Shown here piece by piece: positions 17,432-25,547 of a stretch of 64,000 bases of DNA. Positions within the stretch are counted from its first letter, which is position 1, and each line of letters starts with the position of its first letter. The stretch is from Amphritea japonica ATCC BAA-1530. GTDB lineage: Bacteria; Pseudomonadota; Gammaproteobacteria; Pseudomonadales; Balneatricaceae. Under the pieces are notes generated by a model. The model did no database searches. It was not told the origin of the DNA and was given only the letters and a program-made list of their open reading frames with translations. The stretch covers positions 62,001 to 126,000 of the forward strand of contig NZ_AP014545.1 of NCBI RefSeq assembly GCF_016592435.1, in the 5' to 3' direction. The translations under genes were made by a program, and so were the position numbers.

Positions 17432-17995
17432 ATGGTTGAAAAAGTTTATCTGAGTGCGCAGGACCTTCTTGAGGACTCTTTTCGTTTGGCGCTGGAAGTC
17501 TATAACAGCGGCTTTCGCCCTGACTTTATTGTGGGTGTATGGCGTGGAGGCACGCCAGTGGGGATCGCCGTACAGGAACTGCTGGATTATATGGGCGTGA
17601 AGACGGACCATATTGCTATTCGAACCTCATCCTATACGGGTATCGGTACTCGCGGTAAAGAGGTACGGGTACATGGGCTGGATTATCTGATTCGCAATGT
17701 AAACCAGCCTGATTCCCTGCTGATTGTAGATGATGTCTTCGATACCGGTCTGAGTGTGAAAGCGGTGATTGATACGCTAAACGAAAAAGCGCGTCTGAAT
17801 GCACCCCATGATATTCGGATCGCTACGCCATGGTTTAAACCGGCAAACAACAAGACAGATCTGGAACCGCACTATTATCTGCATAAATCAGAAGACTGGC
17901 TGGTGTTCCCGCATGAGCTTCAGGGCTTGAGTCGGGAAGAAATTATTGCAAGCAAGCCGGGATTGAAAGCGATCTTCGATGAGTATGAAGTCTGA
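17432..17995 (+). CDS. purine phosphoribosyltransferase (hypoxanthine/xanthine type)
   Basis: Salvage enzyme of 187 aa that would join a purine base to PRPP to give a nucleotide. The PRPP-binding signature is LLIVDDVFDTGLS (about 96-108), and the base/pyrophosphate loop is VGVWRGGTPVGIAVQE (about 34-49). It belongs to the COG2236-like branch, distinct from E. coli Hpt, so I give no symbol. It is divergent from the NCS2 permease, which agrees with a role in using imported purines. Followed by a clear terminator. Confidence 0.88.
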   Translation: MVEKVYLSAQDLLEDSFRLALEVYNSGFRPDFIVGVWRGGTPVGIAVQELLDYMGVKTDHIAIRTSSYTGIGTRGKEVRVHGLDYLIRNVNQPDSLLIVDDVFDTGLSVKAVIDTLNEKARLNAPHDIRIATPWFKPANNKTDLEPHYYLHKSEDWLVFPHELQGLSREEIIASKPGLKAIFDEYEV

Positions 17996-18064
17996 ATACT
18001 TATGCTTTAATCGTTCCGGTGCCCGGGTCATTTACTTCAGCTGATGTTGATGGCCCTGAGGGAG

Positions 18065-18087
18065 AAGCTGATGATGTCAGCTTTTTT
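18065..18087 (+). terminator. intrinsic terminator of the phosphoribosyltransferase gene
   Basis: Stem AAGCTGA (18065-18071) / TCAGCTT (18077-18083) with a 5-base loop, continuing into a run of six T (18082-18087). Confidence 0.85.
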
Positions 18088-18141
18088 CTGCTGAAAACCG
18101 CTTAAAAATTGTTTTATTTCGTTACCGGGCGGCCTAAAACT

Positions 18142-18164
18142 GACAATTGAGAAGTTGAATTGTC
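18142..18164. repeat. inverted repeat upstream of fusA
   Basis: Perfect 7-base arms GACAATT and AATTGTC around a 9-base spacer. The same stretch includes a promoter-like pair CTGACA-17-TCTAAA (from 18141), so it could be an operator, about 200 bases upstream of fusA. Function unknown. Confidence 0.4.
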
Positions 18165-18365
18165 TAAAAAACAGACAGTGGTCGAGCAAAAGATTAGATT
18201 TTATCGTTGATGTGGTGATAAACGGCAATAAGATGCTACTTTTGTGGTGATATCCTTCGCAAAAAGCCAGATGAATAATTTTATTGCTTTTATGTATCTA
18301 CAAGCGCCATAAAATCTTGTACAATTGCGCCCAATTTTTGTGCCCTTACCTATTCGAGTGAAGAA

Positions 18366-20450
18366 ATGGCTGACTTATCTCATTACCGTAATATCGGTAT
18401 TTTTGCCCACGTTGACGCGGGTAAAACAACGACTACTGAACGTATCCTGAAACTGACCGGTAAGATCCACAAGACCGGTGAGGTTCATGATGGTGAATCT
18501 ACAACTGACTTCATGGAACAGGAAGCTGAGCGCGGAATTACTATCCAGTCTGCTGCGATCACTACCTTCTGGAAAGATCACCGCATGAACATCATCGATA
18601 CTCCAGGACACGTTGACTTCACTGTAGAAGTTTACCGTTCTCTGAAAGTACTTGATGGTGGTGTTGGTGTATTCTGTGGTTCTGGTGGTGTTGAACCTCA
18701 ATCAGAAACTAACTGGCGTTATGCGGATGAGTCGGGCGTTTCCCGTATCATCTTCGTAAACAAGCTGGACCGTATGGGCGCAGATTTCCATCGCGTTGTT
18801 GATCAGGTTGAAAATGTACTGGCTGCTAAGCCGCTGATCATGGTTCTGCCAATTGGCCGTGAAGAGGACTTCGTAGGTGTTGTTGACCTGCTGACTCGTC
18901 AGGCTTTTGTTTGGGATGACTCTGGTCTGCCTGAAAACTTTGAGGTTCGCGACATTCCTGCCGATATGGTAGAAGATGTTGAAATGTACCGTGAGCAGCT
19001 AATTGAAACAGCAGTAGAGCTGGACGATGATCTGATGATGGCCTACATGGACGGCGAAGAGCCTGCTATGGAAGACATCAAGCGTTGTATCCGTACCGGT
19101 ACTCGTGATCTGACATTCTTCCCAACTTACTGTGGTTCTGCATTCAAGAACAAAGGTATCCAGCTTATTCTGGATGCGGTTGTTGATTACCTGCCAAGCC
19201 CAACAGATGTTATTCCACAAGATCTGACCGACGAAGTTGGTGAGCCAACAGGTGAAGTTGCGACAGTATCTACTGATGAGCCTTTCCGTGCACTGGCATT
19301 CAAAATCATGGATGACCGTTTCGGCGCCCTGACCTTTGTTCGTATCTACTCAGGTGTATTGAATAAGGGTGATACCATCCTTAACTCTTTCACTGGTAAA
19401 ACCGAACGTATCGGTCGTATGTGTGAAATGGAAGCCGATGAGCGTAAAGAGCTGAGCACTGCTCAGGCTGGCGACATTATTGCAATCGTTGGTATGAAAA
19501 ACGTACAAACAGGTCACACCCTTTGTGATCCTAAAAATGAATGTACGCTTGAAGCGATGGTATTCCCTGAGCCAGTAATCTCAATCGCAGTAACACCTAA
19601 AGATAAGGGTGGTGCTGAGAAGATGGGCGTTGCGATCGGTAAGATGGTTGCAGAAGATCCTACTTTCATCGTTGAAACTGATGAAGATTCCGGTGAAACC
19701 ATCCTGAAAGGTATGGGTGAATTGCACCTGGATATCAAGGTAGACATCCTGAAGCGTACTTACGGTGTTGAACTGATTGTGGGTCAGCCACAGGTTGCTT
19801 ACCGTGAGACTATTACACAGCCTCTGGAAGATTCTTATACCCATAAGAAGCAGTCTGGTGGTTCTGGTCAGTTTGGTAAGATCGATTACCGCATCAAGCC
19901 GGGCGAGCAGAACACTGGCTTTACGTTCGCGTCTACTGTTGTTGGTGGTAACGTACCTAAGGAATTCTTCCCGGCTATCGAGAAGGGCTTCAAGAGCATG
20001 ATGGATACTGGTCCTCTGGCAGGCTTCCCTGTACTGGATGTTGAAATTGAACTGTTCGATGGTGGTTTCCACGCGGTTGACTCCTCTGCGGTTGCATTTG
20101 AAATCGCTGCGAAGGGTGCTTTCCGTCAGTCTATGCCTAAAGCGGGTCCACAGTTGCTGGAACCTGTTATGAAGGTTGACGTGTTTACTCCTGAAGATCA
20201 CGTTGGTGATGTTATCGGTGACCTTAACCGTCGTCGTGGCATGATCCTGGGTCAGGAAGCTGCAGGTTCAGGCGTACGTATTAAAGCTGACGTACCTCTG
20301 TCTGAGATGTTCGGTTATATCGGATCTCTGCGTACTATGACTTCTGGTCGTGGTCAGTTCTCTATGGAATTTGCACACTACTCTGCATGTCCTAACTCTG
20401 TTGCAGAGAAGGTTATTGCTGAAGAGAAAGAGCGTAAAGCTAACAAGTAA
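18366..20450 (+). CDS. fusA: elongation factor G
   Basis: Translational GTPase of 694 aa that drives ribosomal translocation. G1 motif [15 protein letters not shown] (about 14-28), G3 [10 protein letters not shown]4 NKLDRMGAD; the EF-G domains II-V follow, including [29 protein letters not shown] near the end. Full length for the family. Codon use is strongly biased to GGT, CGT, AAC, CTG and GTT, as in highly expressed genes. The gene stands alone, with its own leader and terminator, not beside rpsL, rpsG or tuf, so it may be a second EF-G or a relocated gene; the rest of the genome is needed to tell. Confidence 0.97.
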   Translation: MADLSHYRNIGIFAHVDAGKTTTTERILKLTGKIHKTGEVHDGESTTDFMEQEAERGITIQSAAITTFWKDHRMNIIDTPGHVDFTVEVYRSLKVLDGGVGVFCGSGGVEPQSETNWRYADESGVSRIIFVNKLDRMGADFHRVVDQVENVLAAKPLIMVLPIGREEDFVGVVDLLTRQAFVWDDSGLPENFEVRDIPADMVEDVEMYREQLIETAVELDDDLMMAYMDGEEPAMEDIKRCIRTGTRDLTFFPTYCGSAFKNKGIQLILDAVVDYLPSPTDVIPQDLTDEVGEPTGEVATVSTDEPFRALAFKIMDDRFGALTFVRIYSGVLNKGDTILNSFTGKTERIGRMCEMEADERKELSTAQAGDIIAIVGMKNVQTGHTLCDPKNECTLEAMVFPEPVISIAVTPKDKGGAEKMGVAIGKMVAEDPTFIVETDEDSGETILKGMGELHLDIKVDILKRTYGVELIVGQPQVAYRETITQPLEDSYTHKKQSGGSGQFGKIDYRIKPGEQNTGFTFASTVVGGNVPKEFFPAIEKGFKSMMDTGPLAGFPVLDVEIELFDGGFHAVDSSAVAFEIAAKGAFRQSMPKAGPQLLEPVMKVDVFTPEDHVGDVIGDLNRRRGMILGQEAAGSGVRIKADVPLSEMFGYIGSLRTMTSGRGQFSMEFAHYSACPNSVAEKVIAEEKERKANK

Positions 20451-20469
20451 TTGTTGCTGAAGCTCTGCT

Positions 20470-20498
20470 AAAAAAGCCTGCCGTGTGCAGGCTTTTTT
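20470..20498 (+). terminator. intrinsic terminator of fusA
   Basis: AAAAAAGCCTGC-CGTGT-GCAGGCTTTTTT: stem 20476-20481/20487-20492 with flanking A and T runs, 20 bases after the stop codon. Confidence 0.93.
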
Positions 20499-20667
20499 GT
20501 GCCTGTGGATAAGATGTTATCGATATAGGCTCAGGCTGTATGAAAGAAGGGTGAGATGGTCTTGATTGGGGGCATGCATCGCTTAAATAACAATTGAGTT
20601 CGCTAGTATTGTTGGTCGAGGCTTGCCATTATTGTCATTCTCTTGCCATAACTGACGGAATAGGGCT

Positions 20668-21984
20668 ATGACGACAGCAAGCTGGTTGAAAACGATGCGT
20701 AATGTACTGGATAGCTATAGTTATCCAGCGGTGCTGATTGATGTGGATTATAACGTCGTTGCTACCAATAAAAGTTATGATTTTCGTTTTGGTGGGCTCA
20801 GTGGTCACCGTTCGGCAAAATGCTACTTTCTCTCTCACGGTTACCAGCGCCCCTGTGATCTTGAAGGCGAGACCTGTCCCATGCAAGAGGCTCGTTACAG
20901 CGGTCAGCGGGCCAGTGTGCTGCATATTCATAATACGCCTCAGGGAAAAGAGCATGTCGGTATCGACACAATCCCCATAACCGATGATAGCGAGCAGACC
21001 TACTTTATCGAGGTGATGAAACCGATTCGTGAAGTCAGTGCTGAGCCTATTGCCAATAAAATGATTGGCCGTAGCAGAGCCTTTAATGAGCTAGTGGAGC
21101 TGATTCAGCGGGTGGGTAGAACTGATACTAATGTCTTGCTAATGGGGGCTTCAGGAGCGGGTAAAGAGCTGGCTGCTCAGGCCATCCACTCTGCCAGTTC
21201 CCGTGCCAATATGCCCTTTGTTACGGTAGAGTGCTCCGGGTTGACCGATAGTCTGTTTGAGAGCGAGCTCTTTGGTCATGTCAGAGGCGCTTTTACCGGA
21301 GCAACACACTCGCGAACCGGTCTGGTTCAATCAGCTCAGGGGGGGACGTTGTTCCTCGATGAAGTGGGAGATGTTCCCCTGCATCTTCAGGTAAAGCTCC
21401 TGCGTTTAATTGAGACCAAAACGTTCCGTTCAGTCGGTGATACTAAGCCTACGGCGGCCGATTTCAGGTTGGTCTGCGCAACCCACAAAAGTTTATCTGA
21501 TATGGTCGAGAATGGAGAGTTTAGGGAAGATCTTTACCATCGAATCAGCACCTTTCCTATCCGCTTGCCATCGTTGACAGACCGGATCGAGGACCTTCCT
21601 CTGCTGGTGGAAAGTATTCTGATGAGAATTGAGGATAAGGTGCCGCTGAAACTTACGGAGGAGGCGCTGGAGCTATTGGCCCGACAGCCGTTTAAAGGCA
21701 ATGTGCGGGAATTGAAAAATATTCTTGAGAGAGCGGTTGTGCTGCGAAACGAAGATGTAATCGGGCGTGATGTTATTCAGCGAAGTCTTGATCTGTTACC
21801 GGTTACACAAGCTAAAAATAGCAACCTTAATAGTCTGCGTCAGTTGGCAGAGCAGGGGATAAGCCTCGAGATACTAGAGCAACGTTATCTCAAAGAGCTG
21901 ATGTCTGTTTGTGCTGATAAGACCCAGGCAGCTGATATTGCTGGTTGCAGTTTAAGAACTCTCTATCGCAAATTAAATCAGTAA
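20668..21984 (+). CDS. sigma-54 activator with Cys/His-rich PAS domain
   Basis: Enhancer-binding protein of 438 aa. Residues about 10-120 form a PAS-like sensor carrying C52, H57, C63 and C70 ([18 protein letters not shown]), a pattern seen in a PAS subgroup of sigma-54 activators and kinases and well suited to a metal, heme or Fe-S ligand set. The AAA+ domain (about 130-365) has Walker A GASGAGKE, the sigma-54 contact loop GAFTGA, Walker B TLFLDEVG and the sensor motif GNVRELKN. The C-terminal Fis-type HTH ends in ...[18 protein letters not shown]. No receiver domain, so the signal is sensed directly. It lies just upstream of the diiron protein and reductase genes, its likely targets. The nature of the signal (oxygen, NO, redox) is inference. 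Confidence 0.9.
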   Translation: MTTASWLKTMRNVLDSYSYPAVLIDVDYNVVATNKSYDFRFGGLSGHRSAKCYFLSHGYQRPCDLEGETCPMQEARYSGQRASVLHIHNTPQGKEHVGIDTIPITDDSEQTYFIEVMKPIREVSAEPIANKMIGRSRAFNELVELIQRVGRTDTNVLLMGASGAGKELAAQAIHSASSRANMPFVTVECSGLTDSLFESELFGHVRGAFTGATHSRTGLVQSAQGGTLFLDEVGDVPLHLQVKLLRLIETKTFRSVGDTKPTAADFRLVCATHKSLSDMVENGEFREDLYHRISTFPIRLPSLTDRIEDLPLLVESILMRIEDKVPLKLTEEALELLARQPFKGNVRELKNILERAVVLRNEDVIGRDVIQRSLDLLPVTQAKNSNLNSLRQLAEQGISLEILEQRYLKELMSVCADKTQAADIAGCSLRTLYRKLNQ

Positions 21985-22239
21985 CGATAGGTCTCGAATT
22001 AAGCGGACTACCGCTTTGTAAGTGGCAGTATTCTCAAAAGTGGCAGGCTTATTCTAAGCGTCCCTTATTTAATATACATAACCAATTTCAGGTTGATTCT
22101 GAATGTCGGGTTTGGCGGGAGTGCTGCTACAAGCCGGTGTCGTTTTCTTTATCCATGCAGATTTTAATCGCTAATCAGAGCTGTTTGAATTTTAAAATAC
22201 TATTGTAAAGTTGAACTCAGGCTCTAAATAATATTGATA

Positions 22240-22257
22240 TGAGTCAATTTTTACTCA
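22240..22257. promoter_or_regulatory. 18-bp palindrome, same motif as the TRAP upstream sites
   Basis: TGAGTCAATTTTTACTCA: 5-base arms TGAGT/ACTCA around an 8-base centre. It differs at only two positions from TGAGTCAGTTTTAACTCA at 50353-50370, and three from the copy at 50319-50336. It lies 212 bases upstream of the diiron gene start. Most likely an activator site, either for the adjacent PAS activator or for the DctD-like regulator. Confidence 0.6.
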
Positions 22258-22281
22258 ATATAATTAATATATGTATCATTA

Positions 22282-22305
22282 AAGTCATGCAGTTTTCAAT
22301 GACTT
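22282..22305. repeat. inverted repeat upstream of the diiron gene
   Basis: Arms AAGTCAT (22282-22288) and ATGACTT (22299-22305) are perfect, with a 10-base centre GCAGTTTTCA that shares CAGTTTT with the TRAP-site palindromes. Its centre is 45 bases from that of 22240-22257, so the two could bind one activator cooperatively. Confidence 0.45.
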
Positions 22306-22469
22306 CTTTCGGATTAAGCTTATTTAAATCAATTTGTTATATGTTATTCATTGATATTTGATTAGATTTAAAGTGATACGAAATTAAATTATAGATGTTG
22401 ATTTGTGTGTCATAAGTGGTAGATTTGTCTCTCCCAAAACAAAAATAACCAGATCAGAGGTTTTTTACT

Positions 22470-23495
22470 ATGCATGACAAATTAGCCGACACAATGGAAT
22501 TTCCACCAGCAACCCCTCAGCCAAATATTTATCCTCTGAGCTGGGAGACCAAAACCTCAAAGGCTGAGGAAATCTGGGATGCTTCCCTGCGTGAAGCGTG
22601 GAATCCGAAAGACCTGCCCTGGGATACGTTTGACGTCACCAGCTATTCCTGGGAAGAGCGTGAAGCAATGGCGTACTGGTGGACTCTGTTGTCTGTATTT
22701 GATGCGTCTGCACCGCCGGTATTTGCAGAAGCGTTTATCAAGACTTATGAAGATCATGAAGAAGATGCGATTCGTCGTTGCTTCTTCTCAGTAACACGTG
22801 ACGAGCAGAACCACGAACAGATGTGTGGTATGGCGATCACTAAACTGCTGGAATGCAGCAGTCCTCTGGAATATGAACCAAAGACAGACCTGGGTAAGCG
22901 CCTGAAGCGTAACGCGGCATGGTTGTACTACAACGGTGGTCGTTACTGGGGTGGTTATAAAAAGGCCGTGCCTAAATACAGCCTGGCAGTACTGTTCTCC
23001 TCATTCCTGATGGGTGAAATTGCTGCAGCAACTATCTTTAAGCAGATGTCTGTGAGCTGTGAAGAGATGGTGTTCCAGGAAGCATTCAAGAACATCGGCC
23101 GTGACGAAGGTCGTCATATGGCGATCTGTCTGTCTCTGATGGAGCGTGATTATCCGAACCTGTCTCAGGAAGATAAGTCCGTTATCACTAAGCAGATCCG
23201 TGCCGGTTACCTGTTCCTGTCAGCTGTATTGTATGAGCCACCAGCAGAGTTCTGGGACCTGCCAGAAGACTTTATCGCGACTCAGCGTGAAGCTGAACAG
23301 ATCGCTCGTGACGCAGGTTTCGGTATTCCTTCACATGAAGCGAAGAAAGAAAACTGGCGTGAGGCGATGCTGAACCTTAAAGCTGTGTTGGATAAGTACG
23401 ATACGCCTTTCCCTGCGATCCCAGAAGTGGGTATCACCGGTGAAGAGGTAACTCAGGCTGATCTGGATTCTGCGGATATTATCCCAATTTTCTGA
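22470..23495 (+). CDS. R2-like diiron (ferritin-fold) oxygenase
   Basis: Protein of 341 aa, exact family not recognised. It shows the ligand pattern of the ribonucleotide-reductase R2/acyl-ACP-desaturase superfamily: E112-x-x-H115 (RDEQNHE), E183 (LMGEIAAA) and E213-x-x-H216 (GRDEGRHM), with E87 (or D78) as likely sixth ligand. It is not RNR R2: the partner large subunit is absent and the C-terminal tail differs. A 2Fe-2S/FAD reductase follows 119 bases downstream, so a reductase-fed oxygenase or desaturase is the best reading. No signal peptide; cytosolic. Codon use is as strongly biased as in fusA (CGT, GGT, CTG, AAC), which suggests high expression. Substrate unknown; an R2-like oxidase or N-oxygenase is the alternative. 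Confidence 0.8.
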   Translation: MHDKLADTMEFPPATPQPNIYPLSWETKTSKAEEIWDASLREAWNPKDLPWDTFDVTSYSWEEREAMAYWWTLLSVFDASAPPVFAEAFIKTYEDHEEDAIRRCFFSVTRDEQNHEQMCGMAITKLLECSSPLEYEPKTDLGKRLKRNAAWLYYNGGRYWGGYKKAVPKYSLAVLFSSFLMGEIAAATIFKQMSVSCEEMVFQEAFKNIGRDEGRHMAICLSLMERDYPNLSQEDKSVITKQIRAGYLFLSAVLYEPPAEFWDLPEDFIATQREAEQIARDAGFGIPSHEAKKENWREAMLNLKAVLDKYDTPFPAIPEVGITGEEVTQADLDSADIIPIF

Positions 23496-23516
23496 TTATT
23501 TTCCTTGAGTTAACGA

Positions 23517-23554
23517 GCAGCCGTCGGACAAAATTCGATCGGCTGCTTTGTTTT
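23517..23554 (+). terminator. terminator between diiron gene and reductase gene
   Basis: Stem GCAGCCG (23517-23523) / CGGCTGC (23540-23546), extended by TCG/CGA, then TTTGTTTT. Being between two functionally linked genes, it may lower rather than abolish reductase expression. Confidence 0.75.
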
Positions 23555-23614
23555 ATATAAGAATAATATGCTGTTACAGGGCTAGCTGGTGCAGATCAGA
23601 GCCCGGAGGTAAGT

Positions 23615-24658
23615 ATGACTACGATCCGTTTATCCCCGTCAGGTAAAGAAGTTGAAGCTAAATCCGGTGAAACCGTACTGGAAACCCTTGAAAATGCCGG
23701 TTATGCCCTACCGAATAATTGTCGGGCAGGTGCTTGTGGTGAATGTAAAGTAAAGGTCCTGGAAGGCGAGTTTGACCAGGGCCTGGTGATGGATATGGCG
23801 TTATCTAAGGAAGAGCGAGCAGAGGGCTTTGGCCTGATGTGTATGTGTAAACCGCTCAGTCCGACGCTTGAGATCGACTGGGGAACCGATGACGCGATGC
23901 CGAAACTGTTTCCGCCTAAGGAAAACGTTCGCTGCATGATTGTCGATCGGATCGAACGTACTCCCCGTATCGCTGAGATTCGTCTACGCCCGGTTGGTGA
24001 AGCCATTCGTTTCTGGCCCGGTCAATACGTGAGTCTGACGAACACTTCCCGCACTGTAACACCACGATCCTATTCAATTGCTAACGCTCCTCGTCCGGAT
24101 GGCGAGATTGTACTGCAGATCACCCGAGTGCCTGATGGGGAAACCAGTAACTGGGTACATGATGAAGTGCTCCCGGGTACGATGGTTAACCTGTCTGGTC
24201 CATATGGAACGTTTATCGGCGACCCTGGTACCGATGCTCCGGTACTTTGTCTGGCGGCAGGCACCGGTCTGGCACCGATAATGGGCCTGGCGGATGCAGC
24301 ATTGCGTCGTGGATATAATAAGCCGGTTCACCTGATGTTCTCAGCCCGCAAAGAGGAAGATCTCTATTGTAAGGGGCAGTTAGAGTTGTGGAATGTACGT
24401 CATCGTCGTTTTAAGTTTATTCCAACTTTAACTCAGGAAGAGAAAGAGGGAGTGCTCAGTGGCCGTATTCCTAATATTCTCAAAGATCACTACCCAGACC
24501 TGTCAAAGCATGCGATCTATATTGCGGGCAGCCCTGAATTTGTTGATACCTGTATCTCTGCAGCAAAACAGTTAGGTGCTCAGGACGATATGATCCATAC
24601 CGAAGGCTTCTTTGATCAGGCTCTGCCGGAAACGCCAGCTTCCGACCGATTAGTCTGA
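23615..24658 (+). CDS. 2Fe-2S ferredoxin-FAD/NAD(P)H oxidoreductase
   Basis: Electron-transfer protein of 347 aa. Residues 1-90 are a plant-type ferredoxin domain with C36, C41, C44 and C76 (CRAGACGEC...MCMC). Residues about 105-205 bind flavin (RSYSIANAP), and about 210-340 bind NAD(P)H (LAAGTGLAPIMG). This is the layout of oxygenase reductases such as those of bacterial multicomponent mono- and dioxygenases. Ribosome site GGAGGTAAGT lies 5 bases before the ATG. It is the natural redox partner of the diiron protein just upstream; no Rieske or Rieske-oxygenase gene is nearby. Confidence 0.92.
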   Translation: MTTIRLSPSGKEVEAKSGETVLETLENAGYALPNNCRAGACGECKVKVLEGEFDQGLVMDMALSKEERAEGFGLMCMCKPLSPTLEIDWGTDDAMPKLFPPKENVRCMIVDRIERTPRIAEIRLRPVGEAIRFWPGQYVSLTNTSRTVTPRSYSIANAPRPDGEIVLQITRVPDGETSNWVHDEVLPGTMVNLSGPYGTFIGDPGTDAPVLCLAAGTGLAPIMGLADAALRRGYNKPVHLMFSARKEEDLYCKGQLELWNVRHRRFKFIPTLTQEEKEGVLSGRIPNILKDHYPDLSKHAIYIAGSPEFVDTCISAAKQLGAQDDMIHTEGFFDQALPETPASDRLV

Positions 24659-24675
24659 CAGCCAGATAATCTACC

Positions 24676-24712
24676 AACGCCGGCCCTGGTTTAGATCAGG
24701 GCCGGCGTTTTT
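24676..24712 (+). terminator. intrinsic terminator of the reductase gene
   Basis: Perfect 13-base stem AACGCCGGCCCTG (24676-24688) / CAGGGCCGGCGTT (24697-24709) with an 8-base loop and a T-run, closing the diiron/reductase module. Confidence 0.94.
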
Positions 24713-24790
24713 ATTTATGGGTTATATTTTTTATTGGAGGCTATAATTTTTCAGTGCGCAACATCAAGTCCCTTTGTATTCTTATAGTTA

Positions 24791-25537
24791 ATGATTCTTA
24801 GCGCAGATATTGAAAATATGGATTCAGAAAACGCCAAAGTTGTCTTTAGCACTGCCGGGCTGACTAAGGTATATGGTCAGGGTCCGGCTGCAGTATCGGC
24901 CCTGCGAGGGGTAGACCTGCAGCTATTGCAAGGGGAACTGGTGGTTTTACTGGGGGCTTCCGGTAGCGGTAAATCGACTTTACTGAATATATTGGGGGGG
25001 CTTGATCAGCCAACTGAGGGAAGCATAACCTTTTTTGATCGAAGCCTGAGCGGCATGTCAGATGCTGATCTGACCCTCTATCGTCGTGACCATATCGGCT
25101 TTGTTTTCCAGTTTTATAATCTGATGCCAAGTCTTACCGCGCGCGAAAATGTTGAGCTAGTGACCGAAATTGCCGAAAGCCCACTTAGCCCGGAAGAGGC
25201 TCTGGCACTGGTGGGGCTGAGTGAACGGATGGATCATTTCCCGGCGCAGCTGTCAGGCGGTGAGCAGCAACGGGTAGCAATTGCCCGGGCGGTGGCAAAG
25301 CAACCCAGAGTTTTGTTTTGTGATGAACCCACCGGGGCACTGGATAGTACCAGTGGCCGACAGGTGATGGAGGTGCTGCAGCAGGTGAATCGGGAACTGG
25401 GTACTACGGTGATTATTATCACTCATGCCGCAACGATTGCGGGTATGGCCGATCGGGTGATCCATTTTGCTGACGGACTGATTAGAAAGGTTGATCTGAA
25501 CACTCAAAAAACCTTAGCCCAAGATCTTGTCTGGTGA
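24791..25537 (+). CDS. ABC transporter ATP-binding protein (MacB/LolD type)
   Basis: ATPase of 248 aa. Walker [11 protein letters not shown]-loop [19 protein letters not shown], signature LSGGEQQR, Walker [14 protein letters not shown]. The LTARENVE and SGRQVMEVL features place it in the LolD/MacB class that works with FtsX-type permeases rather than with import permeases. An ATG at 24818 is an alternative start; neither has a strong Shine-Dalgarno sequence. Its stop lies 10 bases before the preferred permease start, so ATPase, permease and adaptor form one operon. Confidence 0.93.
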   Translation: MILSADIENMDSENAKVVFSTAGLTKVYGQGPAAVSALRGVDLQLLQGELVVLLGASGSGKSTLLNILGGLDQPTEGSITFFDRSLSGMSDADLTLYRRDHIGFVFQFYNLMPSLTARENVELVTEIAESPLSPEEALALVGLSERMDHFPAQLSGGEQQRVAIARAVAKQPRVLFCDEPTGALDSTSGRQVMEVLQQVNRELGTTVIIITHAATIAGMADRVIHFADGLIRKVDLNTQKTLAQDLVW

Positions 25538-25547
25538 GTATCGTCTT

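Larger units (their letters stand above)
18000..18365. other. 366-bp intergenic region before fusA
   Basis: It holds the terminator of the phosphoribosyltransferase gene (18065-18087), the inverted repeat at 18142-18164 and an AT-rich leader for fusA with a GTGAAGAA stretch just before the ATG. No convincing small gene. Confidence 0.7.
21985..22469. other. 485-bp AT-rich regulatory region before the diiron gene
   Basis: Long gene-free stretch. It contains two copies of AAGTGGCAG 18 bases apart (22020-22028, 22038-22046), the palindrome at 22240-22257 and the inverted repeat at 22282-22305. I found no convincing sigma-54 -24/-12 box by eye. A TATAAT occurs at 22258-22263, directly after the palindrome. 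An ORF in the track-like frame 21945-22208 overlaps the activator gene and does not look coding. Confidence 0.6.

Noticed and set aside
22020-22046. Direct repeat AAGTGGCAG, two copies 18 bases apart
   Set aside because: Too short to separate from chance in this region; kept only as a note in the intergenic entry.
21945-22208. 87-aa plus-strand ORF after the PAS activator
   Set aside because: It starts inside the activator gene in another frame and shows no coding bias.
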